In this document: positions 37,162 to 45,047 of the stretch, one piece after another
Position numbering within the stretch: the stretch's first letter is position 1
Layout: each line of letters begins with the position of its first letter
Assembly (NCBI RefSeq): GCF_003351225.1
Contig: NZ_QQSY01000001.1
Span: 1,212,663-1,276,662, forward strand
From: Dyella solisilvae
Lineage (GTDB): Bacteria > Pseudomonadota > Gammaproteobacteria > Xanthomonadales > Rhodanobacteraceae
DNA: 64,000 nucleotides
Direction of reading: 5' to 3'
Position numbers and translations under genes: made by a program
The notes under the pieces: generated by a model
Database searches by the model: none
What the model was told of the DNA's origin: nothing
What the model saw: the letters and a program-made list of their open reading frames with translations, nothing else

Positions 37162-38481
37162 TCAGTTGGACTTCAGCTGCCAGGCCGGCTGCACTTGCGC
37201 CGCCCGCCAGGTGGGATAGAACGCCGCCACCACCGTGGACAGCACCGAAACCAGCAGGGTCAACAGCACCAGCGACGTGTCGAGCGTGGCGAGCTTGGCG
37301 ATGTCCGGCTCGAATACCAGCGTCACGCCGAGCATGCCCAGGCCGGTGAGCAGCAGGCCGAGCACGCCGCCGGCCAGGCCGATGGCGCCGGCCTCGATCA
37401 GGAACTGCATGTAGATCTCCTTGCGCGAGGCGCCCAGCGCGCGGCGCACGCCGATCTCCGGCGCCCGCTTCATGAATTTGGCCAGCAGCAAACCGACGGT
37501 GTTGACCAGGCAGATCAACAGGAATCCGACCGAGACCAGCAGCGAGACCTTCGCCTCCTGCGGCACCACCTTCTGGTAGTCCAGCCACTCGGTGACGTTG
37601 CGCAGGCGCACGTTCGGCGCCCAGTGGAAGCGCCCGGCGCGCTGCTGCTCGGCCGAATAGCCGTTGAGGTACTGGCGGTAGGCCTCGGCGTCGGCCGTGC
37701 TGGGCAGTTCGGTCCAGTACTGCAGCCACACGCATTCCGAATGGATCCAGCTGTCCCAGCCCGGGCCCGGATCCTTGTTGCAGTTGTTGTTGCCGTTGCT
37801 GCCGATCTTCAGCTCCACCGCGCGTGTGAACGGGATGAACACTTCGCTGGCGTCGTCGAAGCCGTTGGTGTTCACCGGGTCGAAGAAGGTCGGTTCGGGC
37901 TTCCAGGTGTCGATCACGCCGGTGATGCGGTAGCTGCGGCCATTGAGGTTGATCTCGCGACCGACGCTGTTGGCGCCGTGGAACATCTTTTCGTTGAGTT
38001 CGCGGCCGATCACCGCCACGGCGGCGTGCGCTTCGTCGTCACCCGCAGTCCAGCCACCGCCGTACAGGAACGGGATGTCGAACATGGCAAACGTGTCCGC
38101 GTACCAGGCGTAACTGTTCTGGCGAAACGGCAGCATGCCCGGGTCTTGCGGCACCACCGACAGGTCGACCGGATACAGCACCGTCTGCCGCTTGCCACGG
38201 TGGTCGCGCATCAGGTTGATCGCGTCCGTGTAGCTCATCGCGCTGGGCGGCTCGCCCTTGTTCTGGGCTGCGTCTTCGGGGCCCCAGTTGTCGATCTGCG
38301 GGACAAACAGCTGCGAGGACTTGTGCGGGATCGGGTTGTTCGAGGTCGCACGGAACACCGAGTAGGTGGTCATCGACGCGGCCACTCCGCAACCGATCGC
38401 CATCACCATCAGCGCCGTCAACAGCGGATTCTTCCGCAGACTGCGCAGGCCAAGCTGTAGGTAGTAGGCAAACATGGGCAT
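37162..38481 (-). CDS. FtsX/MacB-type permease, B-type, pair 3
   Basis: A 439-residue permease and the first of the six to be transcribed, 58 bases after the ATPase gene. N-terminus FAYYLQLGLRSLRKNPLLTA, periplasmic markers WDSWIHSECVWLQYWTEL and AGRFHWAPNVRL, FtsX motif PEIGVRRALGASRKEIYMQF, end VQPAWQLKSN. Its position next to the ATPase suggests that pair 3 is the original transporter and the other pairs were added. Confidence 0.91.
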   Translation of the reverse strand: MPMFAYYLQLGLRSLRKNPLLTALMVMAIGCGVAASMTTYSVFRATSNNPIPHKSSQLFVPQIDNWGPEDAAQNKGEPPSAMSYTDAINLMRDHRGKRQTVLYPVDLSVVPQDPGMLPFRQNSYAWYADTFAMFDIPFLYGGGWTAGDDEAHAAVAVIGRELNEKMFHGANSVGREINLNGRSYRITGVIDTWKPEPTFFDPVNTNGFDDASEVFIPFTRAVELKIGSNGNNNCNKDPGPGWDSWIHSECVWLQYWTELPSTADAEAYRQYLNGYSAEQQRAGRFHWAPNVRLRNVTEWLDYQKVVPQEAKVSLLVSVGFLLICLVNTVGLLLAKFMKRAPEIGVRRALGASRKEIYMQFLIEAGAIGLAGGVLGLLLTGLGMLGVTLVFEPDIAKLATLDTSLVLLTLLVSVLSTVVAAFYPTWRAAQVQPAWQLKSN

Positions 38482-38539
38482 CCGTTCGGCGGTTGTGGAA
38501 GGCCTCCCGCGGCGGCGGGAGGTCCTGGCATGGCTGGGG

Positions 38540-39262
38540 TCAGGCCGGCGAGTTGGCGCGCGCCGCGTGCACGGCCTGGTGGAAGCGCGGATCCTCGGCC
38601 AGATCGACCACCTGGCCGTCGATGATGTGCACGTTGCGCTGCGCGCGCGCCGCCAGTTCCGGGTCGTGCGTCACCATCACGATGGTTGCGCCTTCGCGAT
38701 GGATCTCCTCCAGCAGCTCCATCACGCCGCGGGCCATCTGGGTGTCCAGGTTGCCGGTCGGTTCGTCCGCCAGCAGCAGGCGCGGCGAGCCGGCCAGGGC
38801 GCGCGCAATCGCCACGCGCTGCTGCTGGCCGCCGGAGAGCTCGGCCGGGTAATGCTTGGAACGCGAGGCCAGGCCGACGCGCTCGAGCGCATTCATGATG
38901 CGCTCCTTGCGCTCGGGCGCCTTCATGCCGCGATAGCGCAACGGCACCTCCACGTTGTCGAACACGTTGAGGTCGGGGATCAGGTTGAACGCCTGGAAGA
39001 TGAAGCCGATCTTCTCGTTGCGGATGCGCGAACGCTCGTTGTCGTTGAGGTTGCTCACCTCCACGCCGTCGAGGTGGTACTGGCCACCGGTAAAGGTTTC
39101 CAGCAGGCCGGCGATGGTGAGGAAGGTGGTCTTGCCCGAGCCGGACGGACCGGTCACGGCGACGAACTCGCCTTCGCTGACGTTGATGTTGAAGTCGCGC
39201 AGCGCATAGGTCTCCACCACTTCGGTGCGGTAGACCTTGGACAGATGGGTCATCTTGAGCAT
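38540..39262 (-). CDS. MacB/LolD-type ABC transporter ATPase
   Basis: A 240-residue stand-alone ATPase that should power the adjacent FtsX-type permeases. It has Walker A GPSGSGKTT (about 39-47), the Q-loop in FIFQAFNLIPDL, the signature LSGGQQQRVAIARAL, Walker B LLLADEPTGNLD and the H-loop in VTHDPE, all intact. It is the only ATPase for six permease genes. It follows the adaptor gene by 27 bases. Confidence 0.96.
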   Translation of the reverse strand: MLKMTHLSKVYRTEVVETYALRDFNINVSEGEFVAVTGPSGSGKTTFLTIAGLLETFTGGQYHLDGVEVSNLNDNERSRIRNEKIGFIFQAFNLIPDLNVFDNVEVPLRYRGMKAPERKERIMNALERVGLASRSKHYPAELSGGQQQRVAIARALAGSPRLLLADEPTGNLDTQMARGVMELLEEIHREGATIVMVTHDPELAARAQRNVHIIDGQVVDLAEDPRFHQAVHAARANSPA

Positions 39263-39289
39263 GGTTGTGTCCTTAGAGTGGTGGTTTGA

Positions 39290-40561
39290 TCAGTTGCTGA
39301 TGGCGACGCGCTGGGCGCCCTTGAAGCTGTCGGTACCGGAGATCACGATGTTGTCGCCTTCCTTCAGGCCGTCGAGGATCTCCACCTTGTCGATGCTGCT
39401 GGCGCCCACGCGGATCGGGTGCTTCTCGGCCACGCCGTCACGCACCACATAGGCATAGCTGCCGCCGGATTCGTCGACGAAGGAGCCGCGCTGCACGGTC
39501 AGCACGTTGTCGCGCTTGTCGAGCAGGATGCGCACCGACAGGCGCTGGTTCTGGCGCAGCTGCTTGGGCGTGGCGCCGTCGAAGCGCAGGCGCGCGGCCA
39601 CCTCGCCGTTCACCACCTCGGGCGAGATGGCGCTCACGAGGCCCTTCCAGATATTGCCGTTGCCGCTGATCTCGCCGGTCATGCCGATGCCGAGGTCGCG
39701 GGCAAAGCTCTCCGGCACCTTCATTTCCACTTCCAGCGCGCTCAGGTCGATCACGCTCAAGAGCTGGGCGTCCTTGGCCACGGTGGCTCGTTCGGCGATG
39801 AACAGCTGGCCGACCTGGCCATCCACCGGCGACTTCACGTTGAGGTCGTCCACCTGGCGCTGCAGGTCCTTGACCAGCAGCAGCTGGCGATCATGGGCGA
39901 GCTTCTTGGACTGGATGTCGAAGTTGAGGCTGTCGGTGTTGGTCGACAGATCCGCCTTGGCGTGCTCCTGGGTGATGCGCGCCTTCTCCAGCTCATCCTT
40001 GGCGCGGTCCACGTTCATGCTGGGCACCGCGCCCTGGGCGAACGCCTTCTGGTAGCGGGCCAGGTCGCGCTGCGCGCCCTGCTCGTCGATCTGCGCGTTG
40101 TCGTAGGCCTTCTGCAGCTCGCCGCGCGTCTTGCGCGCATCGATCTGCGCGCGCAGGTAATCCACCTGCATGGCGTCGGCCGCACTCTCCTCCTGCGCGA
40201 GCTTGTTGGTGAGTTCCGGGCTGTCGACCACCGCCAGCACCTGGCCCTTCTTCACCGCGTCGCCAGCGTGCACCTTCAGCGTGACGGCGCCGCCGTAGGT
40301 GGCGTAAAGCGTGGGACTGACCGCGGCCACCACCTTGCCCTCGGCGGCGATGTCACGCACGAAGGGGCCTCGCTCGACAGTGGCGAATGCGAGACGCGAG
40401 CTGCTGACCGAAGCCTCGGCGGAAAACAACCGGCCGATGCGCGGGCCGAACAGCGCCAGCAGCGCCAGCACGGCGACGCCGCTGCCGATCCATAGCGCGC
40501 GACGCTTGCGATTGGGCTTGACCTCGACCAGGCGGTCTTGAGCGGAGGTGTCACGAATCAT
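39290..40561 (-). CDS. MacA/HlyD-type periplasmic adaptor protein
   Basis: A 423-residue membrane-fusion protein. A single N-terminal helix (about 23-43) anchors it; then come a split biotinyl-lipoyl domain (VVAAVSPTLYATYGGAVTLK and VKSPVDGQVGQLF), a long coiled-coil hairpin (about 115-225, with KTRGELQKAYDNAQIDEQGA), a beta-barrel domain and a C-terminal membrane-proximal domain. MacA-type adaptors link an inner-membrane MacB-type pump to a TolC-like channel; no TolC gene is in the window. It is the first gene behind the sigma-54 promoter, with AGGGA 8 bases before the ATG. Confidence 0.94.
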   Translation of the reverse strand: MIRDTSAQDRLVEVKPNRKRRALWIGSGVAVLALLALFGPRIGRLFSAEASVSSSRLAFATVERGPFVRDIAAEGKVVAAVSPTLYATYGGAVTLKVHAGDAVKKGQVLAVVDSPELTNKLAQEESAADAMQVDYLRAQIDARKTRGELQKAYDNAQIDEQGAQRDLARYQKAFAQGAVPSMNVDRAKDELEKARITQEHAKADLSTNTDSLNFDIQSKKLAHDRQLLLVKDLQRQVDDLNVKSPVDGQVGQLFIAERATVAKDAQLLSVIDLSALEVEMKVPESFARDLGIGMTGEISGNGNIWKGLVSAISPEVVNGEVAARLRFDGATPKQLRQNQRLSVRILLDKRDNVLTVQRGSFVDESGGSYAYVVRDGVAEKHPIRVGASSIDKVEILDGLKEGDNIVISGTDSFKGAQRVAISN

Positions 40562-40606
40562 CGATGGGTCCCTGGCCGCGCACGGTGCGGCCCCTGAGCC
40601 TTGTCA

Positions 40607-40621
40607 GCAAGCGGCGTGCCA
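40607..40621 (-). promoter_or_regulatory. Sigma-54 promoter of the export operon
   Basis: On the reverse strand the sequence is TGGCACGCCGCTTGC, an exact match to the -24/-12 core TGGCAC-N5-TTGC. The -12 element ends 46 bases before the adaptor start codon, giving a leader of about 35 bases. Both conserved dinucleotides (GG and GC) are present with the obligatory spacing. The window also encodes a matching activator. Confidence 0.8.
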
Positions 40622-40667
40622 GCCGGCGACCGATGATTTATTGCTTTGTTTTCATGCTCTTGGAAAA

Positions 40668-40733
40668 GTCCGCGCGGACCCGGGCATTGTCCGCGGACAC
40701 CGGCACGGACAGGCGGACAAGCGTCCGCGGACG
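40668..40733 (-). promoter_or_regulatory. Palindrome cluster, candidate activator-binding sites
   Basis: Three palindromes lie 47-112 bases upstream of the sigma-54 promoter: GTCCGCGCGGAC (40668-40679), TGTCCGCGGACA (40688-40699) and CGTCCGCGGACG (40722-40733). The last two share the core GTCCGCGGAC and are spaced 34 bases apart, close to three helical turns. Extra CGGACA half-sites lie between them (40706, 40714). This is the position and form expected for upstream activating sites of an NtrC-family protein. Confidence 0.7.
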
Positions 40734-40735
40734 GC

Positions 40736-41326
40736 TCAGCCCGGCGCCGGCGCCAGATCCACCGACCATGTCCTGGCCACATCGCCGGCGACCACCCTTC
40801 CCAGCCGCGACAGTTGCGTCGCCGGCGCGCTCTCCAGCAGCTGCAAACCACCCATGCGGCGAACCTGGAACTGAAGGATTTCCGCGTGCCCGGCGTGCTG
40901 GCGACGCCGCTCGCCGCGCAGCCAGGCGGCCGGCAGGCAGTAGCCATCGGCGAGCAGCGCATCCCATGCCAGGTAGTCGGTGTCAGGCAGCAGGTGGAGG
41001 CTGGCCAGCAGCTGACCCTGCGCGTCGAATCCGTCGATCCATTCGCGTGGGCCGTCGGCGCCAATCTGGCTCGACAGGATCAGTTGCGTCGTGGCCAGCA
41101 GGGGGGCCAGCTCAGGGCGCTCGACCAGCCAGCCTGTCGGCAAGTGCGAGGACGCGTCGTACCCGCCGCGCAGCGGCGCCTGCAGGTAAAGCACGCTGCC
41201 AAGCCATGGCAGGCGCTGGGCCAGTTCGGCGCCGGTCATCGGCACGAAGCAGCGACAAAGCGAACGGTCGGAGACGCCCGTGCGGCGGCACATCGCGCGG
41301 GAGGATCGGGTCAGCCAGGCAAACAT
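40736..41326 (-). CDS. HemS-like haem-handling protein
   Basis: A 196-residue cytoplasmic protein downstream of hemP. The C-terminal half (GPREWIDGFDAQGQLLASLH then DYLAWDALLADG) has the pattern of one HemS/ChuX domain, where VTSLE-FDA-G is followed by an aromatic W-x-L-V segment, and an LPWLGSVLYL strand earlier fits the HemS strand LG-V. Assignment is from these patterns and from linkage with hemP, not from close identity. GGAG is 7 bases before the ATG at 41326 but only 1 base from an upstream ATG at 41332, which decides the start. Confidence 0.55.
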   Translation of the reverse strand: MFAWLTRSSRAMCRRTGVSDRSLCRCFVPMTGAELAQRLPWLGSVLYLQAPLRGGYDASSHLPTGWLVERPELAPLLATTQLILSSQIGADGPREWIDGFDAQGQLLASLHLLPDTDYLAWDALLADGYCLPAAWLRGERRRQHAGHAEILQFQVRRMGGLQLLESAPATQLSRLGRVVAGDVARTWSVDLAPAPG

Positions 41327-41476
41327 CGTCATGCTCCTGTCGGGAGGCGACCTGGCTGGCGTTCCGGGGAACAGCGTGGCGATAGGCCTGTTGGAAACGG
41401 TCCGGTCCGCTCGATCGGCGGACGCGGAGAGTCGGGCATCCCTGCCCCGGTCGAACACTCCATCGGGGACGGTGGA

Positions 41477-41695
41477 TTACTTGGTGAGGATCAGCTTGTC
41501 GTTGCGGGTGAGTCGCAGGTGGTATTCGTTGCCCTGATGCTGGATCACCAGCTCGCGCTCGCCCTTGAGCAGCGCCTGGCTGGATACCCGGCGAGCCAGG
41601 CCCATCGATCCCTGCGCGGCCTTCAGGCTGAGCAGGCGGAACGGGCGCGGCAAGGCGTCGTTGCCCTGGGAGAGAGGCAGAACCGTCGTGGTCAT
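41477..41695 (-). CDS. hemP: Haemin uptake protein HemP
   Basis: A 72-residue protein with the HemP core: R-V-S-S-Q-ALL-G-ERELVIQHQGNEYHLRLTR-DKLILTK at the C-terminus. HemP is needed for haem-iron use in several proteobacteria, where it activates the haem receptor gene. GGAG lies 7 bases before the ATG. A Fur-box promoter lies 34-60 bases upstream, and the HemS-like gene follows, so this is an iron-controlled two-gene unit. No haem receptor or TonB gene is in the window. Confidence 0.93.
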   Translation of the reverse strand: MTTTVLPLSQGNDALPRPFRLLSLKAAQGSMGLARRVSSQALLKGERELVIQHQGNEYHLRLTRNDKLILTK

Positions 41696-41727
41696 GGGTT
41701 GCTCCGCGGTCGGGGGGTGACGCTCAG

Positions 41728-41755
41728 ATGATAATAATTCTCATTTGAGTGTCAA
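41728..41755 (-). promoter_or_regulatory. Fur-controlled promoter of hemP
   Basis: On the reverse strand TTGACA (41755-41750) and TATCAT (41733-41728), 16 bases apart, form a good sigma-70 promoter. The stretch TGAGAATTATTATCA (41743-41729) matches the Fur core TGATAATNATTATCA at 14 of 15 positions and covers the -10 and spacer, so iron-loaded Fur should repress it. Confidence 0.88.
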
Positions 41756-41764
41756 CCACCGGAG

Positions 41765-42658
41765 TCATTTTGCCGCCCGACCTGAAGCTGCGGCCTGCTC
41801 CTTGGCCAGGCGGGCGGCCAGGCCCGCCCGGCCCTCCTCCGCGTAAACCCGGCAGGCGCCGCTATCGATCAGCGGGTTCGGCTTGGCGCCGGCATCGCGG
41901 CCCGCCACGCGCTCGAGGAAACGGCTCTGGCTCGGATGCGGCGTGATCAGGATGTCGCACGGCAGCGCAGCGATCACGTCGATGCTGTGCTGGTAATCCT
42001 CCACGCGGTGAGGATGGGCGGCATCGTCGGTGAAGCGGAAGCCGTCCGCGGCGAAGGCGCCGAGGCTATCGGCGTAGACCATGTGCACGCACCGCCCCGC
42101 CTCGCAGGACTGCCAGGCCCACGAGGTGGAACCCGGCGTGTGCCCCGGCGTGTAGTGCGCGGTGATCGCCACGTCGCCCACTTGCACCACGCCTCCATCG
42201 GCAACCGTCATGACATGGGCCACCGACGGAAATCCCGACGACTGGTCGAACTGCGGATCCTCCGGATCCTTGCCACCCAGCATGATCGCCTTGGCCCCGG
42301 CGGCGCTGGCCATCACGGTGGCGCCCGTATCGTGCGCCAGCGCGGCGATGGCGCCGGCGTGATCGGAGTGCGCATGCGTGTTGAGGATGCGCTTGACATC
42401 GGTGAGCCGAAATCCCAACGCCTTGATGTTTCCCTCGATCTGCGCCGCGTTCTGCGGCAGCGTGCCGTCGATCAGCACCAGACCCTGTGAGGACGCGATG
42501 AGGACCGCGGTGAGTCCGTGCGTGCCCACGTAATAGGTATTGCCGTAGACGCGGAACGGCTTCTGCGGCTGCGTCCATTCGGGATCCGAGGCGCGGGCGG
42601 CGCCGAATGCGGACAGGGCGAGGCATGCGCAAAACATGCTGCGGGCGAAGAGCTTCAT
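41765..42658 (-). CDS. Subclass B3 metallo-beta-lactamase
   Basis: A 297-residue predicted periplasmic zinc beta-lactamase. It has a signal peptide (about residues 1-23, ending in ARA). The zinc ligands fit B3 enzymes: H95, H97, D99 and H100 in NTHAHSDHAG, H173 in YTPGHTPGSTSW, and H241 in TPHPSQ; the B3-specific D-H pair supplies the second site. The region YADSLGAF corresponds to the B3 SDSL segment. B3 enzymes hydrolyse most beta-lactams including carbapenems, but activity and expression are not shown by sequence. No mobile element flanks it and its base composition is ordinary, which suggests a resident chromosomal gene. Confidence 0.9.
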   Translation of the reverse strand: MKLFARSMFCACLALSAFGAARASDPEWTQPQKPFRVYGNTYYVGTHGLTAVLIASSQGLVLIDGTLPQNAAQIEGNIKALGFRLTDVKRILNTHAHSDHAGAIAALAHDTGATVMASAAGAKAIMLGGKDPEDPQFDQSSGFPSVAHVMTVADGGVVQVGDVAITAHYTPGHTPGSTSWAWQSCEAGRCVHMVYADSLGAFAADGFRFTDDAAHPHRVEDYQHSIDVIAALPCDILITPHPSQSRFLERVAGRDAGAKPNPLIDSGACRVYAEEGRAGLAARLAKEQAAASGRAAK

Positions 42659-42815
42659 GCGGGAGGCTTCCTTGTTGTCCAGCCGGCAGCTTGGCCCCTA
42701 CGGTGGAAGCGGGTGAGGCCGACCGATGCATCGACGAGGGCGAATCATGGCGCCACGCAGGCAAAAGCCTCGCGCCCCTCCCACGCCATGAGCGCTTGGA
42801 GGGGCCGGTCGGTGA

Positions 42816-43784
42816 TCAGACCACCGCCTGCTCGATCCGCTTCATCACCTCGGCATCGAGTCGAGGCACGACGTCCAGTGCGGCCAGGTTGTGCTTGAGC
42901 TGCTCGAGCTTGCTCGCCCCAAGCATCACGGTGGACACGTGCGGATTGGTGAGGCACCACGCGAGGGCAAGCTGCGCCATCGATACGCCGAGGTCGCTGG
43001 CGATCGGAACCAGCCGGCGCACCTTGGCGAGGCTGTCGCCCCCCTGCTCCAGGATCGCTTCGCGCAGCCATTCATAGCCGGGCTGCGCCAGACGCGCATC
43101 ATCGGGGACGCCGTCGTTGTACTTGCCGGTCAAAAGGCCCGACGCCAGCGGCGACCAGATGGTCGTGCCCAGGCCGTAGCGTTCGTACAGCGGCGCGTAT
43201 TCCTGCTCGACACGCTCGCGATGCAGCAGGTTGTATTGCGGCTGCTCCATCACAGGCGCGGTCATGTGGTTCTCGCGAGCCACGCGATGGGCTTCCACGA
43301 TGGCCTCGGCCGGCCACTCGCTGGTGCCCCAGTAAAGCACCTTGCCCTGGCGCACCAGGGTGTCCATCGCCGCCACGGTCTCGGCGATCGGCGTGTCCGG
43401 ATCGGGACGGTGGCAGAAGTACAGGTCAAGATGCTCCACACGCAGGCGCAGCAGCGCCTGATGGCAGGCCTCGATCACGTGCTTGCGCGACAGGCCGCGC
43501 TGCGTCGGCAGCGGGTTATCGACCGCGCCGAAGAACACCTTGCTGGACACGCAATAGCTGTCGCGCGGAAAGCGCAGATCAGCCAGCACGTCGCCCATCA
43601 GGGTTTCGGCCACGCCATGGTTGTAGGTTTCGGCGTTGTCGAAGAAGTTGACGCCGTGGTCGTGCGCCATCGCGAGCAGGTCGCGGGCCAAGGAACGCCC
43701 CACCTGGCGACCGAAGTTCACCCAGGCGCCGAAAGACAGCGCCGACAGTTGCAGACCGGATGATCCAAGACGTCGGTATTGCAC
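42816..43784 (-). CDS. Aldo/keto reductase, voltage-gated K channel beta-subunit type
   Basis: A 322-residue NADPH-dependent reductase. The catalytic Asp and Tyr are in FFDNAETYNHG (where Y follows D by four), Lys in SSKVFFG, and His in YFCHRPDPDTPI; the coenzyme site includes SPLASGLLTGKYNDG. The subgroup (AKR6/YghZ) reduces small aldehydes such as methylglyoxal. The GTG start at 43784 has GGAG 7 bases upstream and no better ATG exists. It is divergent from the alcohol dehydrogenase gene, with 158 bases between starts. Confidence 0.92.
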   Translation of the reverse strand: MQYRRLGSSGLQLSALSFGAWVNFGRQVGRSLARDLLAMAHDHGVNFFDNAETYNHGVAETLMGDVLADLRFPRDSYCVSSKVFFGAVDNPLPTQRGLSRKHVIEACHQALLRLRVEHLDLYFCHRPDPDTPIAETVAAMDTLVRQGKVLYWGTSEWPAEAIVEAHRVARENHMTAPVMEQPQYNLLHRERVEQEYAPLYERYGLGTTIWSPLASGLLTGKYNDGVPDDARLAQPGYEWLREAILEQGGDSLAKVRRLVPIASDLGVSMAQLALAWCLTNPHVSTVMLGASKLEQLKHNLAALDVVPRLDAEVMKRIEQAVV

Positions 43785-43942
43785 GGGAGGGCTCCGGTGG
43801 CTGGGGATGGATCAGCATGCCAAGACGGGGGCCCTCCGTCCACGGTGACCCATCGTCACGACCTATACGCGGCGCCGACGGCGCAGCCGCTACGGTGTCC
43901 CATTCTCCGCGTGCATAACCCCTCCATCCACGGAGCCAGGCC

Positions 43943-44959
43943 ATGTCACAGATACAGGGTTGGGCGGCCCAGCAGGCGGGCCAGCCATTGGTGCGCAGTT
44001 CGTTCGACCTCGGGCCGCTGGGCGCCGAGGAAGTGGAGGTCGCGGTCGACTACTGCGGCATCTGCCACTCGGACCTGTCGATGATCGCCAACGAATGGGG
44101 CATGTCGCGTTTTCCGTTCGTGCCGGGTCATGAAGTGATCGGGCGCGTGCTGGCGCTGGGCGAACAGGCCAAGGGCCTGCGCGTCGGCCAGCGCGTGGGC
44201 ATCGGCTGGACGGCGGGCAGCTGCATGCATTGCCGGCAGTGCCTGTCCGGCCACCAGAACCTTTGCGCGGAGCTGGAGGCCACCATCGGCGGCCACCATG
44301 GGGGCTTTGCCGACAAGGTGCGCGCGCACTGGGCCTGGACCATCCCGTTGCCCGACGGCATCGACCTGCCCAGTGCCGGTCCGCTGCTGTGCGGCGGCAT
44401 CACCGTGCTCAAGCCTTTCCTCGCCTACAACATCGGCCCGACCGCGCGCGTGGGCGTGGTCGGCATCGGCGGACTTGGGCATATGGCGGTGAAGTTCGCC
44501 AAGGCCTGGGGTTGCGAAGTGACCGCCTTCACGTCGACCGCCGCCAAGGCCGACGAGGCGCGCAGCTTTGGCGCGCATCACGTGGTTTCCAGCCGCGATG
44601 CGAACGCCATCCAGGCGATCGCCGGCTCTCTGGACCTGTTGCTGGTAACCGTCAACGTTTCGCTGGACTGGGGCGCCCTGCTCGGCACGCTGGCGCCACG
44701 CGGGCGCATGCATGTGGTGGGCGCGGTGCTGGAGCCGATCCCGGTGCCGGCCTTCGCCCTGATCGTCACGGAGCGCGAAGTCTCCGGCTCACCCACCGGT
44801 TCCCCGGTCGACATCGCCACGCTGCTCGACTTCGCCACGCGGCACGACGTACGCCCGCAGGTCGAAATGTTCCCGATGGACCAGGTCAACGCGGCCCTGA
44901 AACACCTCGCCGACGGCAAGGCGCGCTATCGCATCGTGCTGGAAGGCGCCAAGGGTTGA
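43943..44959 (+). CDS. Zinc-dependent alcohol/aldehyde dehydrogenase (YjgB/YahK type)
   Basis: A 338-residue medium-chain dehydrogenase. Catalytic zinc ligands are in CGICHSDL and GHEVIGRV, the structural zinc cysteines in GSCMHCRQCLSGHQNLC, and the Rossmann loop is VGIGGLGHMAVKFAKAWG. YjgB-type enzymes reduce aldehydes with NADPH. Its divergent neighbour is also an aldehyde-active reductase, so the pair may serve aldehyde detoxification; no regulator gene is adjacent. Confidence 0.93.
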   Translation: MSQIQGWAAQQAGQPLVRSSFDLGPLGAEEVEVAVDYCGICHSDLSMIANEWGMSRFPFVPGHEVIGRVLALGEQAKGLRVGQRVGIGWTAGSCMHCRQCLSGHQNLCAELEATIGGHHGGFADKVRAHWAWTIPLPDGIDLPSAGPLLCGGITVLKPFLAYNIGPTARVGVVGIGGLGHMAVKFAKAWGCEVTAFTSTAAKADEARSFGAHHVVSSRDANAIQAIAGSLDLLLVTVNVSLDWGALLGTLAPRGRMHVVGAVLEPIPVPAFALIVTEREVSGSPTGSPVDIATLLDFATRHDVRPQVEMFPMDQVNAALKHLADGKARYRIVLEGAKG

Positions 44960-45047
44960 GGCGGTGGCACGACCACCGTTCTCCCACGTAGGGGCTGAAC
45001 CGGCGCAACGCGCAGGCCGCCACCATCAGGTGGCGGTCTGCCGTCGA

